Below, in pieces: positions 12,289-24,742 of a stretch of 64,000 bases of DNA. Location of the stretch: contig OY783196.1 of assembly GCA_963678675.1 (NCBI GenBank), positions 21,368,827 through 21,432,826 on the forward strand. Direction: 5' to 3'. Origin of the DNA: Xiphydria camelus (Eukaryota > Arthropoda > Insecta > Hymenoptera > Xiphydriidae). The stretch's first letter is position 1, and each line of letters begins with the position of its first letter. Below the pieces are notes generated by a model. That model was not told the origin of the DNA and did no database searches. It saw nothing but the letters and a program-made list of their open reading frames with translations. Both the position numbers and the translations under genes were made by a program.

Positions 12289-12537
12289 CAGGGAAAAGGT
12301 CTTAGTTGAATACAAACATATATAACAGAAACATTTATTTGCGATGAATAAGAATTTATTCACATTGAACAAGCCTATCTAAATTTGATTGATATTTTAC
12401 TAGGTTTGCACTCGATTAAAAGGATACGCAAAATATTTATCTAATTCAAATAGACTTTTATTCGATGTCAATAAATTCCTATTTATTTTAAATAAATTTT
12501 TCTATCAAGTTCGTGTTCAACTAGACCTTTTCCCTCA
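12289..12537. mobile_element. about 247-bp MITE (ggtctagttga family), copy 2
   Basis: Termini are agggaaaaggtcttagttga and tcaactagaccttttccct. It has the same palindromic body as copy 1 at 7498, including gaataagaatttattcacat and caataaattcctatttattt. Internal sequence conservation suggests recent amplification relative to the mariner copies. Confidence 0.85.
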
Positions 12538-14050
12538 GTGCATTCCTCGCGCGAACCCAGGATTCTCCGTTATCGATTTATCACGTCAAACTCGATGTGC
12601 ATTACTTCCCCGCCAAAAATAAGAATCCGAATGATCCGTCGAAACGAGTCGCGTACGCAGAAGATCGTGTTCAACGCGAACGCGACGAAGCACGTACGAG
12701 GATACGTGAGGTTCGCAGGTGCTTTGTGTACAAAAATTGTGCCGTTTGTTTTCTCCGTCTGCGTATGCGTTACCTAAGCGGATGGCACGAAACAACTAAA
12801 CGTGGAAATACGTTCAACGGTACTCCCGGTTTGTACATACAGATCGGTATACCGATACGATTTTCCGTCTCCGGCACGAGACCTTTACCTACTCGTCGTC
12901 CCTTCACTCTACTCGTCGAGTGCACCCGACCTCCTCGTATACCTGGCCGTCTATGCGCGCGTCCTCCACGCACTCGACCGATTTTACGGACACCCGTTAT
13001 AAAACGCGTGTATTTCAACGGCGCGTGTCGGTGTGTACATGTGGATATTACGACAGATCGGAAGAAAATATTAATTGGCGCTCGTGCGTATCGGCTGATA
13101 AGGGGAGATAACGCAACGCGGGCCGTGTCGATATTCCAGCTCGTATTATATCGTCTCTGCGCACGACGGAGCGCTCCGATGCGACTAAACGATACGACAG
13201 CCGTGAATTGAAATCGTAAACAAAAGTCACCGTGGTATAGATGCTCTCGCGACTCCGATTTTTATCGTTTCCCTCCTTCGCGATCGGAGCATTCCCGGGG
13301 AGCGACGACCGTCGGCCCTGCCCGCTCGTTCAGCACAGCAGGTCGTCAGCTCGCAAGCGCTGCGCGAGAAATGCGGCCACGTTCGATCCGCGCGTAGTTT
13401 CGGAGTCGCTCTCTCGCTCACCTTAGGCCTGTAGAACCATTTTCTGATGGACTCCATCACGGGGAATCCGTGGTGTCGTGGATTTCGCGAGTCACTGCAC
13501 TCTTCCGGATCGACGCCCCTGCGTCATAGCGACGCGTTTCGGCGCTGACGAACGCCTCTCACTCGCGGACGCGCGATTTTCGAGCCAAACACACGCGAAC
13601 CCAACAGCACCGAATAATCACTGAGCGGACATGCTTGAAAAAACCACCCGACAGGAGTCGCGCGTCATGCACTGCGAGCGAACGCAACGATACTGCGCAT
13701 GTGCCGCAAGCGTGCGCCCGCTGCAGCTCACTACCGGAATGACGATCCGCTTCTAGACTTGCCTTACGGCGCCGCGCGCGGTTGAATTTGAAATGACGGT
13801 TCTGGGTGGTTCTGGGTAATGACCGCGTATGCTTCGACGCGACTGATGCGGGAAATTTAAATTTCAGAGTGGCCACGAAAATCCATTCGTTTCCTCGTCG
13901 TTAGATTCTGCACGATTATTGGCTTGAAAATCTCAAATGTGTTACACAGGTATTGCAGTAAACATGATTATTTAACTTTTTTCAAAATGTATCGTTAAAT
14001 ATCAAACTTTATGCATTCGTACAATTTTTTATCTAAACGAACATTATATT
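12538..14050. other. intergenic, CpG-rich; no supportable gene
   Basis: A 204-codon ORF runs from 12597 to 13211 on the + strand. It overlaps several others on both strands and has the arginine-rich composition of translated CpG-rich DNA, with no domain. I do not call a gene. Confidence 0.4.
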
Positions 14051-15324
14051 ATTGAAAGCCGCTGTTCCTTCTTGTTTCAAAAATATTATGTCGTAATAAA
14101 ATGTGTGAATACCTCTCGAAGTATTTACCTTCAGAAGTTATAACTTTTTCCTACTCTTCTGGCAGAAGTTGAATTCCGCGACGAAAAATAATTGTCTACT
14201 TTTTGAGCTAATCTACTCAGCAACCCAATTTTTGACTTCTTGGTAATGATGGAAGTGTGTATCTTCCGAGTCGTGTTGTATCGATCTAAATAAATGATAA
14301 TCACTCGGGGCCAGGTGTGGAGAATACGCTAGGTGCAGGCAAACTTCCCATTCAAGCTCCATCGATGTTTCTTTCACGACTCAAACAACATTAGGCCGAG
14401 CGTTGTCGTGAAGAAGAATCATTTTTCGGCGATTTCGTGCAATTGATGGTCGTTTTTGCATCAAATTATCATTTAAACGCTCCAACTGTTGTTGATAACG
14501 TTCGGTAGTAATTATTTCATTCGGTTTCAACAGCTCATAATGAACAACACCTTCCACATATCCCACCAAATTATAATAAAAGCATTGTTTTGTGACCGTG
14601 TTTCATTTTCGTATCGACGTTGATGGTTGGCCAAGATCAATCCATGATTTTTTGCGTTTCGGGTTGTCGAAATAGATCCATTTCTCATCTCCGGTTACAA
14701 TACGCCATAAAAAACTTTTCTTTTTATGCTTTGCAAGGAAAGAAATCGAGATGTTCAGACGATTAGCAATGGCATTTTCGGTCAATTCATGTGGCAGCCA
14801 CTTTCCTTCTTTTCAAATCATTCCCATGTCATGTTGACGTCGTGAAATTGTAGAATCGTGTCGACTTCAAGCTGTTGAGCCAATTCTCAGAGCGTTTGAG
14901 TAAGGTTTTCTTTCAATAGAGCTTGCAGTTGTTCATCTTCGAACTTCTTTGTTTGACCTGGCCGTCGTTTGTCGTGAACATCACAGTTTCCACTTTTTAA
15001 GTGACGAAATCAGTCTCTACATACTATTTCCGATGGAGCAGATTCAGCATAAGTTTGCACAAGTAATTGATGAGCTGCAGCAGCACTTTTTTTTAATCAA
15101 AGTAGTGTAGAAGTATACATAGAAAAAACAACTCGTCGCGTTCTATTTTCTCAGGTTATGGACATACTTATATTAACAAAAAATGGCAATCTAATGACTG
15201 AATCTTAATGAGAAATGTCCATAATTTAGAGTGATACAAGAAGTATTAGTCGCTGCTCACGACATAAGTACTCGTAGTTAGAGCAATCTATGGGAAAACA
15301 GCGACTTTCAATGCAACCTCCTAA
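14051..15324 (-). pseudogene. mariner-family transposase remnant, copy 1
   Basis: This is a decayed Tc1/mariner element read right to left. Its 5' inverted terminus is near 15324 (taggaggttgcattgaaag on the reverse strand); at the left end only attgaaagccgctgttc survives, with roughly the outer 12 bases missing. Transposase fragments are readable at 14603-14785, with the catalytic-block sequence VTGDEKWIYFDN, and at 14381-14569, with LLHDNARPNV, which holds the second catalytic aspartate of a DD(34)D enzyme. Stops and frameshifts separate them, so no active protein is made. A second copy, equally broken in other places, lies at 54060-55339 in the opposite orientation. Confidence 0.88.
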
Positions 15325-15867
15325 TAGTAACCACGATTATTTCACTTTTCAAAAAATATATCGTTAAATATCAAACTTTACGCATTCGTAAGATTCTTGA
15401 TTTGAAGTTTGAAGTATCAAAATTCCTTCGGAAGGAGAAGGTCTGAAAAATGGACGTAATGGCCGTCTCACAGAAGAAAAGACTATAAAGTTCGAGGGAG
15501 TACAGTGCGTTGTCTTTCTTCTATAGATTCATTTCGACCTTACCCTGATTTTACGTGGGTAGCTGAATCACAGACAACATTTGCTAATAAACGTTGGTGA
15601 GAACAGGAAAAGAGAACCAATTTTCCTAATGAAACCGATGCTTTTTCTTGCTTTCCAAATTTTATGATCATTGTTTTCCCCGAATGCAAATTGAATTACT
15701 CCACTCCACGCAATTGATCGAAACGTTTCTACGAGACTGCTTGCCTGCGGTAACTTGACGAGGAGAAACGCACATTATACGTTATTACGTGTATCATTTA
15801 AAATACAGCAGTATTATATTCCCTATTGCTTTTGTATTCATTTCCCGTATAAAAGTATCGAGGTACA
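15325..15867. other. intergenic, nothing recognised
   Basis: AT-rich sequence with no reading frame or repeat that I can define. Confidence 0.35.
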
Positions 15868-16016
15868 CCTGATACAAGATAATAAGCTTTATATTTCGAA
15901 GTAAATGAATTTCGTAATTGCTTCCTATAGGCGCAACATTATCGACTGCCGCGCCTGACGAATGGCAACCATGCAACCCGCTTTCTCCGAAGTATAAAGC
16001 GTATCATCTTGCACAG
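15868..16016. repeat. 150-bp inverted-repeat element (gcgtatcatctt family), copy 1
   Basis: Left arm gatacaagataataagcttt pairs with right arm aaagcgtatcatcttgcac, separated by a core containing atttcgtaattgcttcctat then aggcgcaac. The core recurs at 18697-18833 as atttcgtgattgccttccat and at 57585-57705 as gtttcgtgattgcctttta. These are three dispersed copies of one family, with no coding capacity. Confidence 0.65.
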
Positions 16017-17365
16017 GCATTCATACACTTGGAACAAAAATTGTTACAATATTTCGATAACGTAATTGATAGAAAATTGGTCAAACTGATACCGCATTAT
16101 TGAATAAATCGTTGTAACTTAACGATATATCGTTGATACCTATTTATAAAAAAGTACGTAGGTACTTATTTACGGAAACCAATTAAAAGAGAAACACTAT
16201 TTTATACGTACCCAAGAAATAAGTTTCACATAATTTTTGCCAACGAATTATGTTTTACGTACGAGTTATAATTCATCTATTAATCCATATTTATACCGAG
16301 ACAAAATATTTGGAACGCAGAAGATCACGTAAGAATAGGATCCTTTTTATTCACATCATTAACTCTTCGTGTGCCGAAACAGTGTCTCGACCGCCTACGA
16401 GGAATACTGTCACCATGTACTTGCCTTGAATTAGCAAATTATCACATCTCGCGGGCCTTCCACAAAGGCTCCTAATATTAATTAGAATTTAATTACGGGT
16501 CTTATTGTTTCAAGTCCATTGAGGCCAAGTGTAAACTACATGCTACCTACACATCGTCGTAACGAAACAACAATAACCTTAACCACATAGTAAAGAGACT
16601 TGATAGGGCATGTTACGGAGGGTAGGTAGGTGCGCTTGGCTAGAGGGTGCTCGAAGTGGGGGTTGTCTTATAAAGGGACCTCCACAATCCCCTGGAGCAT
16701 TGCATCCGCAGAATCTTCACTTGCCACAAGCACGCGCGAGTTCTCCGGTTGCCCAAGTGACGTATATATATGTGAAGTCAATTTAATTTCTACCGCAAAA
16801 TTTGGACTTCGAAATAGTGAAAATAACTTTTTAAGTATTCATTTATTTTGATCTACGTCGCGCTTTTCTTACGAGCCTCAGCAGTTCAAATTTGAAGATA
16901 TGATGGTAAGTCTGCTTGCAAGAAAAGTGGTGATATAATTATTATAGCGGTGTGGAGTATACGACTATTTTATTAACATTAAATTGTGCCAATGCGATGT
17001 AAAATTCAGCTATGTCAATTTTAAGTGTGTGAATTAAACATTGGAAAGCAGTCCAGACAGAAGTCCACTCCATAATTTTGTACAGCTTCATCTTTCGCAG
17101 CTCGATGAGTTGGAGTGATTATGATATAAAAACTGTGAAATATTAGAAATAGTAGCCAACGACTTTCCATTTCTTAACAGTCAATCAGAGAATAGCAGGT
17201 TTATCGTGAAAATGCATTTTTGCATCAGTACCTATCGTATCCAGAAGAATAATGCACAAGGGTGATTCTTACTTATTCTGAAATATAACAGATTTTCAAT
17301 ATTTTTACAATTAATGTATAAAACAGTAGTAATTAGTAAATTTCTGTGAATGATTTTTTATATTA
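16017..17365. other. intergenic, nothing recognised
   Basis: AT-rich sequence with scattered short ORFs. No gene or repeat boundary could be placed. Confidence 0.35.
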
Positions 17366-18454
17366 GGGTCAACCGGGGCTATTGTGATACAAAAATCATA
17401 ACTTTCCGATTTTGGTTTACAAAAATAAGTTGAAAATGTATTTAATAAATTACTTTGGGTGGCGAACTAAGTTACCTTTAAGATTAGAGCACTGGAATTT
17501 CTAAAAAATGAAGAGAAAATTGATGAAAAAATAAAAACCGTGTATCAAAATAACCCCGCGTTTGGGGCTATTGTTGATACACTGTGGGGCTAATGTGATA
17601 CAGTACTGTAAACCCATGTTCTAACAAATTTTAAATCATTCGGGGATAATATGATACACAGTTGTCCTTTATCTATTTTCCGTGCAAATTTGATTATGAT
17701 AACTTTTATGGTTTTTTAGATACTGAAATCTAAAATTTCAGGTGTATTTTTGAAAAAAAAGGTCATCCTTAAAAATAGCCACCAAATGAAGTGATACTGT
17801 TTTATTTATAAAAAAAGTACAATGATATTTTCTAAAGAACATTAAAAACACAAAAGAGTCCTAGAGAGCTTCAAACACTGGCACAATTTTTTCAAAAACG
17901 TATTTTTCTCTATTGCCAGAGAATGATATATTGGGGGCAGGTAATTTTGCGACGACTTTATCTAAAGAGATCACACATCCTTCTTTTGCCCGTATCAAAT
18001 TAGCCCTAAGGTATGTATCAGATTAGCCCCAAGGTATGTATCACATTAGCCCCAAGAGATGTATCACAATAGCCCCGTGACTTTGACCTGTAAAATTGAC
18101 ATCTAGAAATTGTAAATGTTAACAAATAAGTGACAAAATACAAAGTTTGGGATCTCCTCTACCAAAAAATTCATGTACATAACAATATAATGGTTAAACC
18201 GATATTCTGCAACAAATGTTTCGTATTGCCGAAAAAAAGTTTTCTATTAGAAAATTGTATAGTATAGAGCAACAATTATTTTGGTACATTTTTCTTGTAT
18301 TTACCCCAAAGTAAATTACAACACATGTTTGTCAGAGACTTACAATTCTGTTCTAATTTTTTGAAACATTTTTTTTTTAATTAAGGTGTTTTTTGACAAG
18401 TGAATCATAATAGCCTCAAATTTTTAGATGTATCACATTAGCCCCGGTTGACCC
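17366..18454. mobile_element. 1089-bp TA-flanked element, gggtcaaccgggg termini
   Basis: The ends gggtcaaccggggctattgt and acattagccccggttgaccc are inverted repeats with one or two mismatches. They are flanked by TA (17364-17365, 18455-18456). The phrase gtatcacattagcccc, on one strand or the other, recurs throughout. It includes a four-unit tandem run at about 17992-18077. No transposase is readable. The TA target suggests Tc1/mariner-type mobilisation, but the family is not one I can name. Confidence 0.75.
17992..18077. repeat. short tandem repeat of gtatcacattagcccc
   Basis: Four consecutive units of about 23 bp read gtatcaaattagccctaagg, gtatcagattagccccaagg, gtatcacattagccccaaga and gtatcacaatagccccgtga, with variable spacers. 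The same 16-mer forms the element's terminus, so the units are internal duplications of terminal sequence. They may serve as extra transposase-binding sites (inference). Confidence 0.75.
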
Positions 18455-18696
18455 TACATGAGTCATGCAGTAGATAGTGAAGCAAAGACAGATGGAATAT
18501 CAAAAGAAATACCGTTTCGTATTATTACTTCTGCGGATTCAACCGATACAATAATTACTAAGCCGCATTAAAAATATTTATACCTGCGAGAAGCTATAAA
18601 TATCCAGTTCTTCATATATTTACATTTATAGTACTAAAAAAGAAACAAACTGTCTGATTAAAAACTTAAAGTCGTATGTCATCTGTATATTTGTTT

Positions 18697-18833
18697 ATAC
18701 AATATTATATACTTTATACTTCACGATAATTCGATTTCGTGATTGCCTTCCATAGACGCAACATTACTGACTCCAAGATATCCACGGAATCTATTTATTG
18801 CGAATTATAAAGCGTATCACCTTTTACATATAA
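18697..18833. repeat. gcgtatcatctt-family repeat, copy 2
   Basis: The core atttcgtgattgccttccat and the right arm aattataaagcgtatcacct match copy 1 at 15868. The left arm is more diverged. Confidence 0.6.
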
Positions 18834-19470
18834 CATTTCTTGAAGCAAAAATAATATTCGAGTATTTTAAAATTTATTAATCAATAGTCACACACACTTG
18901 GGTCGTAAAATTTAATTTTTATTACTAATGCCACTATTGAATATTACAATTAACTTCTAATCATTTCTACTAGTCAGTATACTATGTAGTGCAGTATATG
19001 GTAGTAATATGAATGTACAATAGAGTTCCAGTTTTATCAAATACTTTGGAAAATCGATCCCATTTATCTTCAATATCTTCATACGTGATGGAAAGACACG
19101 GAGAATCTGTAACCTGAGTTATGCAATAGATGTAAATTCTTGGAAACGCTTTTTCCTTTTGATGATGGAATTTGATTTTTCAAAGTATAACCGCGCAAGA
19201 CTTCACCGTATAGCTTCTCTGGATAAGGAAGCGAAGAAATAAGGTAACGCAAATGCAGTTGTGGTACCCCAATTGCGATTACCACATTCCAATAATAACC
19301 GCATATTAGGTAAAAAGAGCTGGAGATGTGTCAACGACCGTAGAATTTCATTTGCCAATAACTGCAGTATCCGAACGTTCCAATCGATTTCGTGTAGTCG
19401 CCTATATTACCCGTAGCCGGCCATTAGCCAGGGAACGGTAGGTATCACTGAACGAGCCTGAGCCTGCAGG
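18834..19470. other. intergenic, nothing recognised
   Basis: AT-rich sequence with a 68-codon ORF at 19079-19285 on the - strand and no recognisable domain. Confidence 0.35.
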
Positions 19471-19849
19471 TACCGTATGTATCATGCCAAATTAAACAAG
19501 CAGATATACCGACATTGCCGAAACTTTACCGACGGTCAAAAATTTTATAGTTAGAGTTGGCTTGAGAAGAGTGCGCTGTGTGTACTGCGTGAGAACGAAA
19601 AGTGTCAAACGTCTGATTTCCCGATAGCTGTTAATTCAAGAGATCGAAGTGTTTCGTCTATTATTCAATACTTCGATTTTCCGAATTGACAGCTATCGGG
19701 AAATCAGACGTTTGACACTTTTCGCTCTCACGCAGCACACACAGCGCACTCTTCTCAAGCCAACTCTAACTATAAAATTCTTGACCGTCGGTAAAGTTTC
19801 GGCAGTGTCGGTATATCTGCTTGTTTAATTTGGCATGATACATACGGTA
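19471..19849. mobile_element. 379-bp near-perfect foldback element
   Basis: The two arms (about 19471-19650 and 19665-19849) are inverted copies, close to identical by eye. They start taccgtatgtatcatgcc and end ggcatgatacatacggta. Only a short AT-rich loop, near ttcgtctattattcaat, separates them. Such high arm identity means recent formation or ongoing conversion between arms. No coding capacity is present and no target duplication could be fixed. Confidence 0.85.
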
Positions 19850-21985
19850 TACCTATGGGAAAGAGAATTCCTCTTTAGTACAGAATTCTCGAACGCGATG
19901 GCGGTACCGGTATATATCCTTTCGATCCCGCTGCTATAACGTGATATTTAATCAAGGAAATAGCGTGCACTTCGGTCGACGTGTTACCCCACGACCTTTT
20001 ACTGGTATTGTATTCATTTTAGAAAGAGCAAGAGTATTTATTCCTTATATACGTCGCTTCGCGTCTCATCCTATCTCCTTCTCGCAAGATAGAACGACCG
20101 CCTTGCTTTCTAAGAGAAGGAAATCGGAGAGGAGAGATAAAGTGTATCAGATACATTATTATCGAATCAATTAACTTCTGATAATTCTTCTAATAATTTC
20201 AAAAACCTACCGACGTAATAACCTTTGAAAGAGTTAACGTTCCCTCGATGATTTCAGAAAAAAAAATCACTGATGTACTAATAAGCGTCGACGGCTATAA
20301 TCCAATGAGCAAACCCCGAGCATTTTTATATGAATTTTATAGCTCCAGCGTTCATATTTTCTTTGTTCATAGCTAATCATCTGGAACAGATGTTCAAATA
20401 AAGTTTCGTCGTTAACGGTAGTTATTCCGAAGCACTACATCAATTTGTTTAATCTAGAAAAAAGGTAATAATCCGTTTTAAACTCACGAAGGGAAACTTT
20501 AGGTTCAATTTACAGTTTTTAAGCACTTTCTCCCATCAACGAGAAATGTTGCGTAAAAGAGTGGTGCTATTTTATATCGGGCAGAAGATATTTCGAGGGA
20601 AAAACTGACCTCTCAAAATATACCAATAGAGACATTTTATAAGTTTCTCTCTTTGGTAACTCAAATCTGCAGACAGATTTTACAAATGAAATAACATTGA
20701 AACGAAATATTAATCATCGAAATCAGATCTCCAGCATTCATTTCGTTATTACTCCGGAATTACCCCTCGCATTTGGAGTCGGCTTAATACCGGCACCTAT
20801 GTGGTCGATCAGCGAATGGCAAAAACGAGTGATCACGTATTTATTTGTCGAGGGAGTAAATGATTACGAACCGATAAATTGTTGATTAAATTGAAAGTGA
20901 AACGCTTATACACACTGGAGGCTGCAGAGCATCGTAATGGGCGATTGCACTCAGATCGAAATTAGCAGTTACCCAGCATCCACATATACACGTAGGTACA
21001 CCCACGCGTTGCTATATACGAACTCTGAAACACCGCCGAGTGATATCAATGAATTAAAATGGAAATTATTACGACTACTTTAGATTGCGAAATGATCGGC
21101 CGATCCGTACACGTTAATGTTCCATTCGAGTAGATAAACACATGCCGCGTACACGTCGTATAATCGAATCCTGATAGAAACGCGTATACGGCAGCTTTTA
21201 TAATGACGCGGATATAACGGAACAGGCCTGTGCGATTTTGATTAGGTGCTCATCGCGTTCAATTACATCGACGCGTGTGGGATATGTGCGCCTCGGTACA
21301 CCGCTATCTATTTAATTGCCGCGCGGAGATGCATCCCCCTGTGTTTTGTGCGCGGATCAGAAGCGGAGTAGTTCCGTGCGAGAGTATCGCAAGGCAATAT
21401 TCACCGGCCGGTCTCTCTCATAAGCGATAAAAATGACAATACCAGTACCGCGCGGCCTCGCGCGCGCCCGCGGTATCCGCGATATTGCCATTATTGGCAA
21501 ACGTCGTAACTCCGTCTGGTTTACCCCGGGAGTGCCATTGGCAAGCCAGGCAGAAACGCTCTGTCTATGCAACAGAGATGCTGGTCTCCTCTCTTATCCA
21601 CGGGACACTTAGTAGCACTTACTATTATCTTAACGACCAGGGACGCGCGTAGCGCTAATGGCCCCTTAAAATTAGCGCGGGGCACCCCATTGAAATTTTC
21701 AGAACCCCCTATGCCTCTCGAAGTGACATCGCGCGTGTATAGGTGTACGTACGCGCGGCATCCGCGCAAATTTACGTACGCGTACGTGTATCGAAACGGC
21801 AATCGAGTGATTGAGTTTACGCGATACGAGAAACACCCCTTCGTTCGATGGGTCACGCGGGGATTTATCATGGCGTAGCGCGGCATCGACTCGCGACAGA
21901 AAATGTGTATAGGGACTGCGAGTTGTGTTTGAATGCGGTCGAGTTAACTCTCTCGTACAAAGATGAGAACTTACGAGAATAAAAC
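19850..21985. other. intergenic, no supportable gene
   Basis: ORFs of 121 codons (21521-21886, -) and 103 codons (21567-21878, +) mirror each other on opposite strands of one CpG-rich patch and show no domain. Nothing else was recognised. Confidence 0.4.
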
Positions 21986-22142
21986 TTGCTTGATCGAAAT
22001 GAACGTGTTTTTGAATAGTCCTAAGAGCACTTCGTAAATTTTATTGATTTAATTGAATATTATTTCGACCAAAACAGTTTTTATTCGAATCGAATAAATG
22101 TGCACTTAGGACATTAAAAAACACATTTATTTCGATCAAGCA
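21986..22142. mobile_element. 157-bp foldback MITE
   Basis: Left arm ttgcttgatcgaaatgaacg pairs with right arm ttatttcgatcaagcaa. Inner blocks tagtcctaagagcac and gtgcacttaggaca also pair. The interior is AT-rich and palindromic. A single copy was seen. Confidence 0.7.
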
Positions 22143-23905
22143 AAATTTTTTCTTAGTGAGTTCATCAGGAATTTTTATTGGTAAAACATCATTTGAAAGT
22201 TTGTTAATTCTACTCTACTGGTCTTTAAACAGATTTAAATTCGAAAATAATCACTATTCCTCAGTTTTAAGAGAATTATAATATTGCAATTCAATTTCGA
22301 TTCGCCGAAGAAAAAAGAGAGTAGCGAATAATTTGTATCGCGAATGTAGCGCGAAATGACCAAGTTTCTTCCAGCCTTCCGCAGATTTAAAAGCAAAATG
22401 CGAAAACTGCATAAAACGTTCCGAATGCCGTGTCATTTGCATCGAGATATGTTAAAAACGTTCCATCGTCGTGGAGCGACGGAGCGATTCGCCGAGAACG
22501 ACGTCGGTCGGAGGGACCGAAAAAGTGGAGCATGCAATTTAGCTGCAATTTAGATGCATCGCTTCGAACGGATCGTTGATCCGGCAAGTCGACCGCGTCG
22601 GCAGGCCAGTCCATTGTTTTATGTTTCCGCTCTTTGCACATCTCGAGTACGCCTGCCTCCCTCTCCGTCGCTCTCTTGTCTGCACCCTGCACACCTGCAG
22701 CACGCGCACCGGTACACCAAAGCAATTAGAGACGAAAGGTAAACAAACGGATAAGAGATCAATTTGAGGTACCGGAAAGAGAGCGAGTTACGTATATTGT
22801 AAAGAGGCTAAATGGCGAAAAGAGATTTCACCGTCGATATATATACCTACATATACAGACTGGTTGACGTGCACTTATTGCGAGAAAAAAATTCATTTCA
22901 ACCTACGGATATTTTCACTGTACCTATTGGAGGTCTTGTATAGTCTCAAACATATTTTATAGTTCATATAAATGGTGCGATGGATTTTAAATTATAACGT
23001 TTGTAAGTAGAAAAATTCATTATCTATTCACCAATTTAACATAAATTATTGTTATTTTGAGTTCATTAATTATGAACAATAGTTTCCATATATTTCTTCG
23101 TCAATTGTGTACCGTGTAAAATATTTACGAAAACCAGAAACTATGGCTCAGAGATGACTATATCAATCTTTCGCTGTGCTCATATCGTTCAAAAAACGCT
23201 CATATCTCTTCTCCCCGTGCGTCGCTCCGCATAATTAGTCGATTAGCTGACTAAGACGAACCGCCGACTCGAGAGCAGGTGACGAGTCGAACCTACACAT
23301 TTCGATTATGCAGTCGTCTCTCCGTAAAATCTCTCCCGGGAGTAGCGTTAATTTCTAAATCTCCTACGCCTCCCATATCGTCTCCTTCGAACCCGTTGTC
23401 GCGCTTCGCCAATTCGCGACGATCGATCGATCCGCCCCGACTAATTTCAATTTGAACTTCCGCAGCGACTCGCGAGGCGGATGTCGAGACGAGGGCGACG
23501 AAGCGGAAGAAAGAGTCTTTTAGTACCTGTCGAATTATACATGTAAGGGAACGAGTTATCGCCAGTCACTTTACGAGTTAGCGTTGATAAAATACGGATA
23601 AAGCTCATTAGCAGTCCCGCGCGGTGTCGCCACGCGCAATCTCCGGAAACAATAGACCCGTGTGCGTACCGAGAATGTTAAATTCCCGTCGCTTTATCGA
23701 CGAGAGAGCGTTATACTGTAGAATTACGTTCCGGGAAGGAAGGACGCGTCGCATATTTTTACAACGGCGGCAAGGGGCGCGCAATTGTTGTAAAGATGCA
23801 ATTAGGCATCCGTCGAAGAAGCGTTTTCCTTTATGCCTATATCTCGGCAACGCGTCGATCCGCTCCCGCCCGCGTTTTTGAGCGGCGACTGCAATTTCTG
23901 TGCAG
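22143..23905 (+). other. upstream region of corazonin, probable 5'UTR intron
   Basis: No coding sequence was recognised. The bases just before the corazonin start codon, ttctgtgcag at 23896-23905, form a good 3' splice acceptor. This suggests that the first coding exon begins exactly at the ATG and that a non-coding exon lies upstream. I cannot place that exon, its donor or the promoter. A TATA-like ataaaata near 23587 is only a weak candidate. Confidence 0.4.
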
Positions 23906-24154
23906 ATGGCCGCCAGCTTCTTTACTTTCTTACTGCTCTCCTCCATGGTGGCTATAACGACGAGCCAAACCTTCCAATACAGTCGCGGCTGGACGAACGG
24001 AAAACGCACCGAGAGCTCGGCGCTAGGCGGAATCCCCGCGGAATTCAAGATCTCGAATTCTCCGATTCACAGCGCGGTCGCCCAGATGAACGACGTGCCG
24101 ATGCCTTGTCAGCTGCAGAAGCTGAAACTCCTGCTGCAGGGGGATAGCGAGCAA
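23906..24154 (+). CDS. Crz: corazonin precursor, coding exon 1
   Basis: This exon encodes the first 83 residues of prepro-corazonin, the precursor of a secreted neuropeptide hormone that acts through the corazonin GPCR (GnRH-receptor superfamily) in stress, metabolism and, in ants, caste-related behaviour. Residues 1-20 are a hydrophobic signal peptide (FFTFLLLSSMVAIT core). Cleavage after Ser20 exposes QTFQYSRGWTN, the canonical Arg7-corazonin, followed by Gly32 as amide donor and the dibasic Lys-Arg site at 33-34. The remainder is the corazonin-associated peptide with Cys68 and the family-typical CQLQKLKLLLQG block. The ATG at 23906 directly follows a splice acceptor. The exon ends at a phase-0 donor, gcaa|gtgagt (24155). 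Reading through that donor would add an unrelated tail ending at 24235. Confidence 0.96.
23966..23998 (+). other. mature corazonin peptide
   Basis: These codons give QTFQYSRGWTN. By analogy with the family, the N-terminal glutamine would cyclise to pyroglutamate and the C-terminus would be amidated from the following glycine. This is the common insect form, unlike the honeybee's Thr4,His7 variant. Confidence 0.95.
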
Positions 24155-24240
24155 GTGAGTACGGGCGATTTTACGGGCGGTGATGATATACTATTTGATT
24201 TTATCGGTGTCGTCGGTTATTCTCGCGCGCGATGATGTAA

Positions 24241-24478
24241 CACAAAGAAAAAGAATTAGTTGGATCTAATAAAAATTACTTGCGGGGTCGTAATTATTTA
24301 TTTAGATGAATTTGATCTTTTGTCATATTAATTTGATATTTCTCCCTCGCAATCACATACTATTTTATGTGATTGTAAGGAACAGATCTCAAATTGAGGT
24401 ACTCTTGTATTAAAGAATTTCATTGATGTAAACAAAAAATTGCTTGCGACCCCGCAAATAATTATCTTTTTCTCTGTG
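24241..24478. mobile_element. MITE (acttgcga family), copy 2, in corazonin intron
   Basis: Termini are cacaaagaaaaagaattag and atctttttctctgtg. The subterminal blocks acttgcggggtcg and gcttgcgaccccgcaa match copy 1 at 3594-3846. Right flank is TA; the left flank is TAA. It starts 86 bp after the splice donor. Confidence 0.8.
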
Positions 24479-24742
24479 TATCGATTCCGTTGATTTGTAA
24501 TAGTCGGTAAAGTAGCTGCGGGATCGTAACGAAGCTGGTGCACGTATGATGATGAGCTGCGGAGCAGGATGCAGGAAAGGCTTCTTGCAATGGTGAAAGT
24601 AAAAAATTGTTATCAGAAATTTAATCGTAGATACTATAAAGGTGGACTCAAAGCAGAAAACTGAATGGCATAATTATTTCACATAATAGTATAATTTTAC
24701 CACTGGTTAGAATATTTTATATGATCGATTTACACATACAAA

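Noticed and set aside
12597..13211. 204-codon ORF on the + strand, the longest in the window
   Set aside because: It lies in CpG-rich sequence with ORFs on all sides, is arginine-rich, and has no recognisable domain, signal or splice partner.
17992..18077. CRISPR-like short repeats
   Set aside because: Units are imperfect, spacers only a few bases long, and the repeat equals the transposon terminus; the genome is animal.
23608..24048. 146-codon - strand ORF opposite corazonin
   Set aside because: It is antisense to the well-supported corazonin exon and has no features of its own.
24155..24235. in-frame extension of corazonin exon 1 to the stop at 24235
   Set aside because: It passes a consensus donor (gtgagt) and replaces the conserved C-terminal exon found at 25721.
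24568..24630. alternative corazonin second exon after gagcag at about 24564
   Set aside because: It gives a short open frame ending in TAA, but lacks the conserved PCELL and terminal NNNY found at 25721-25831.
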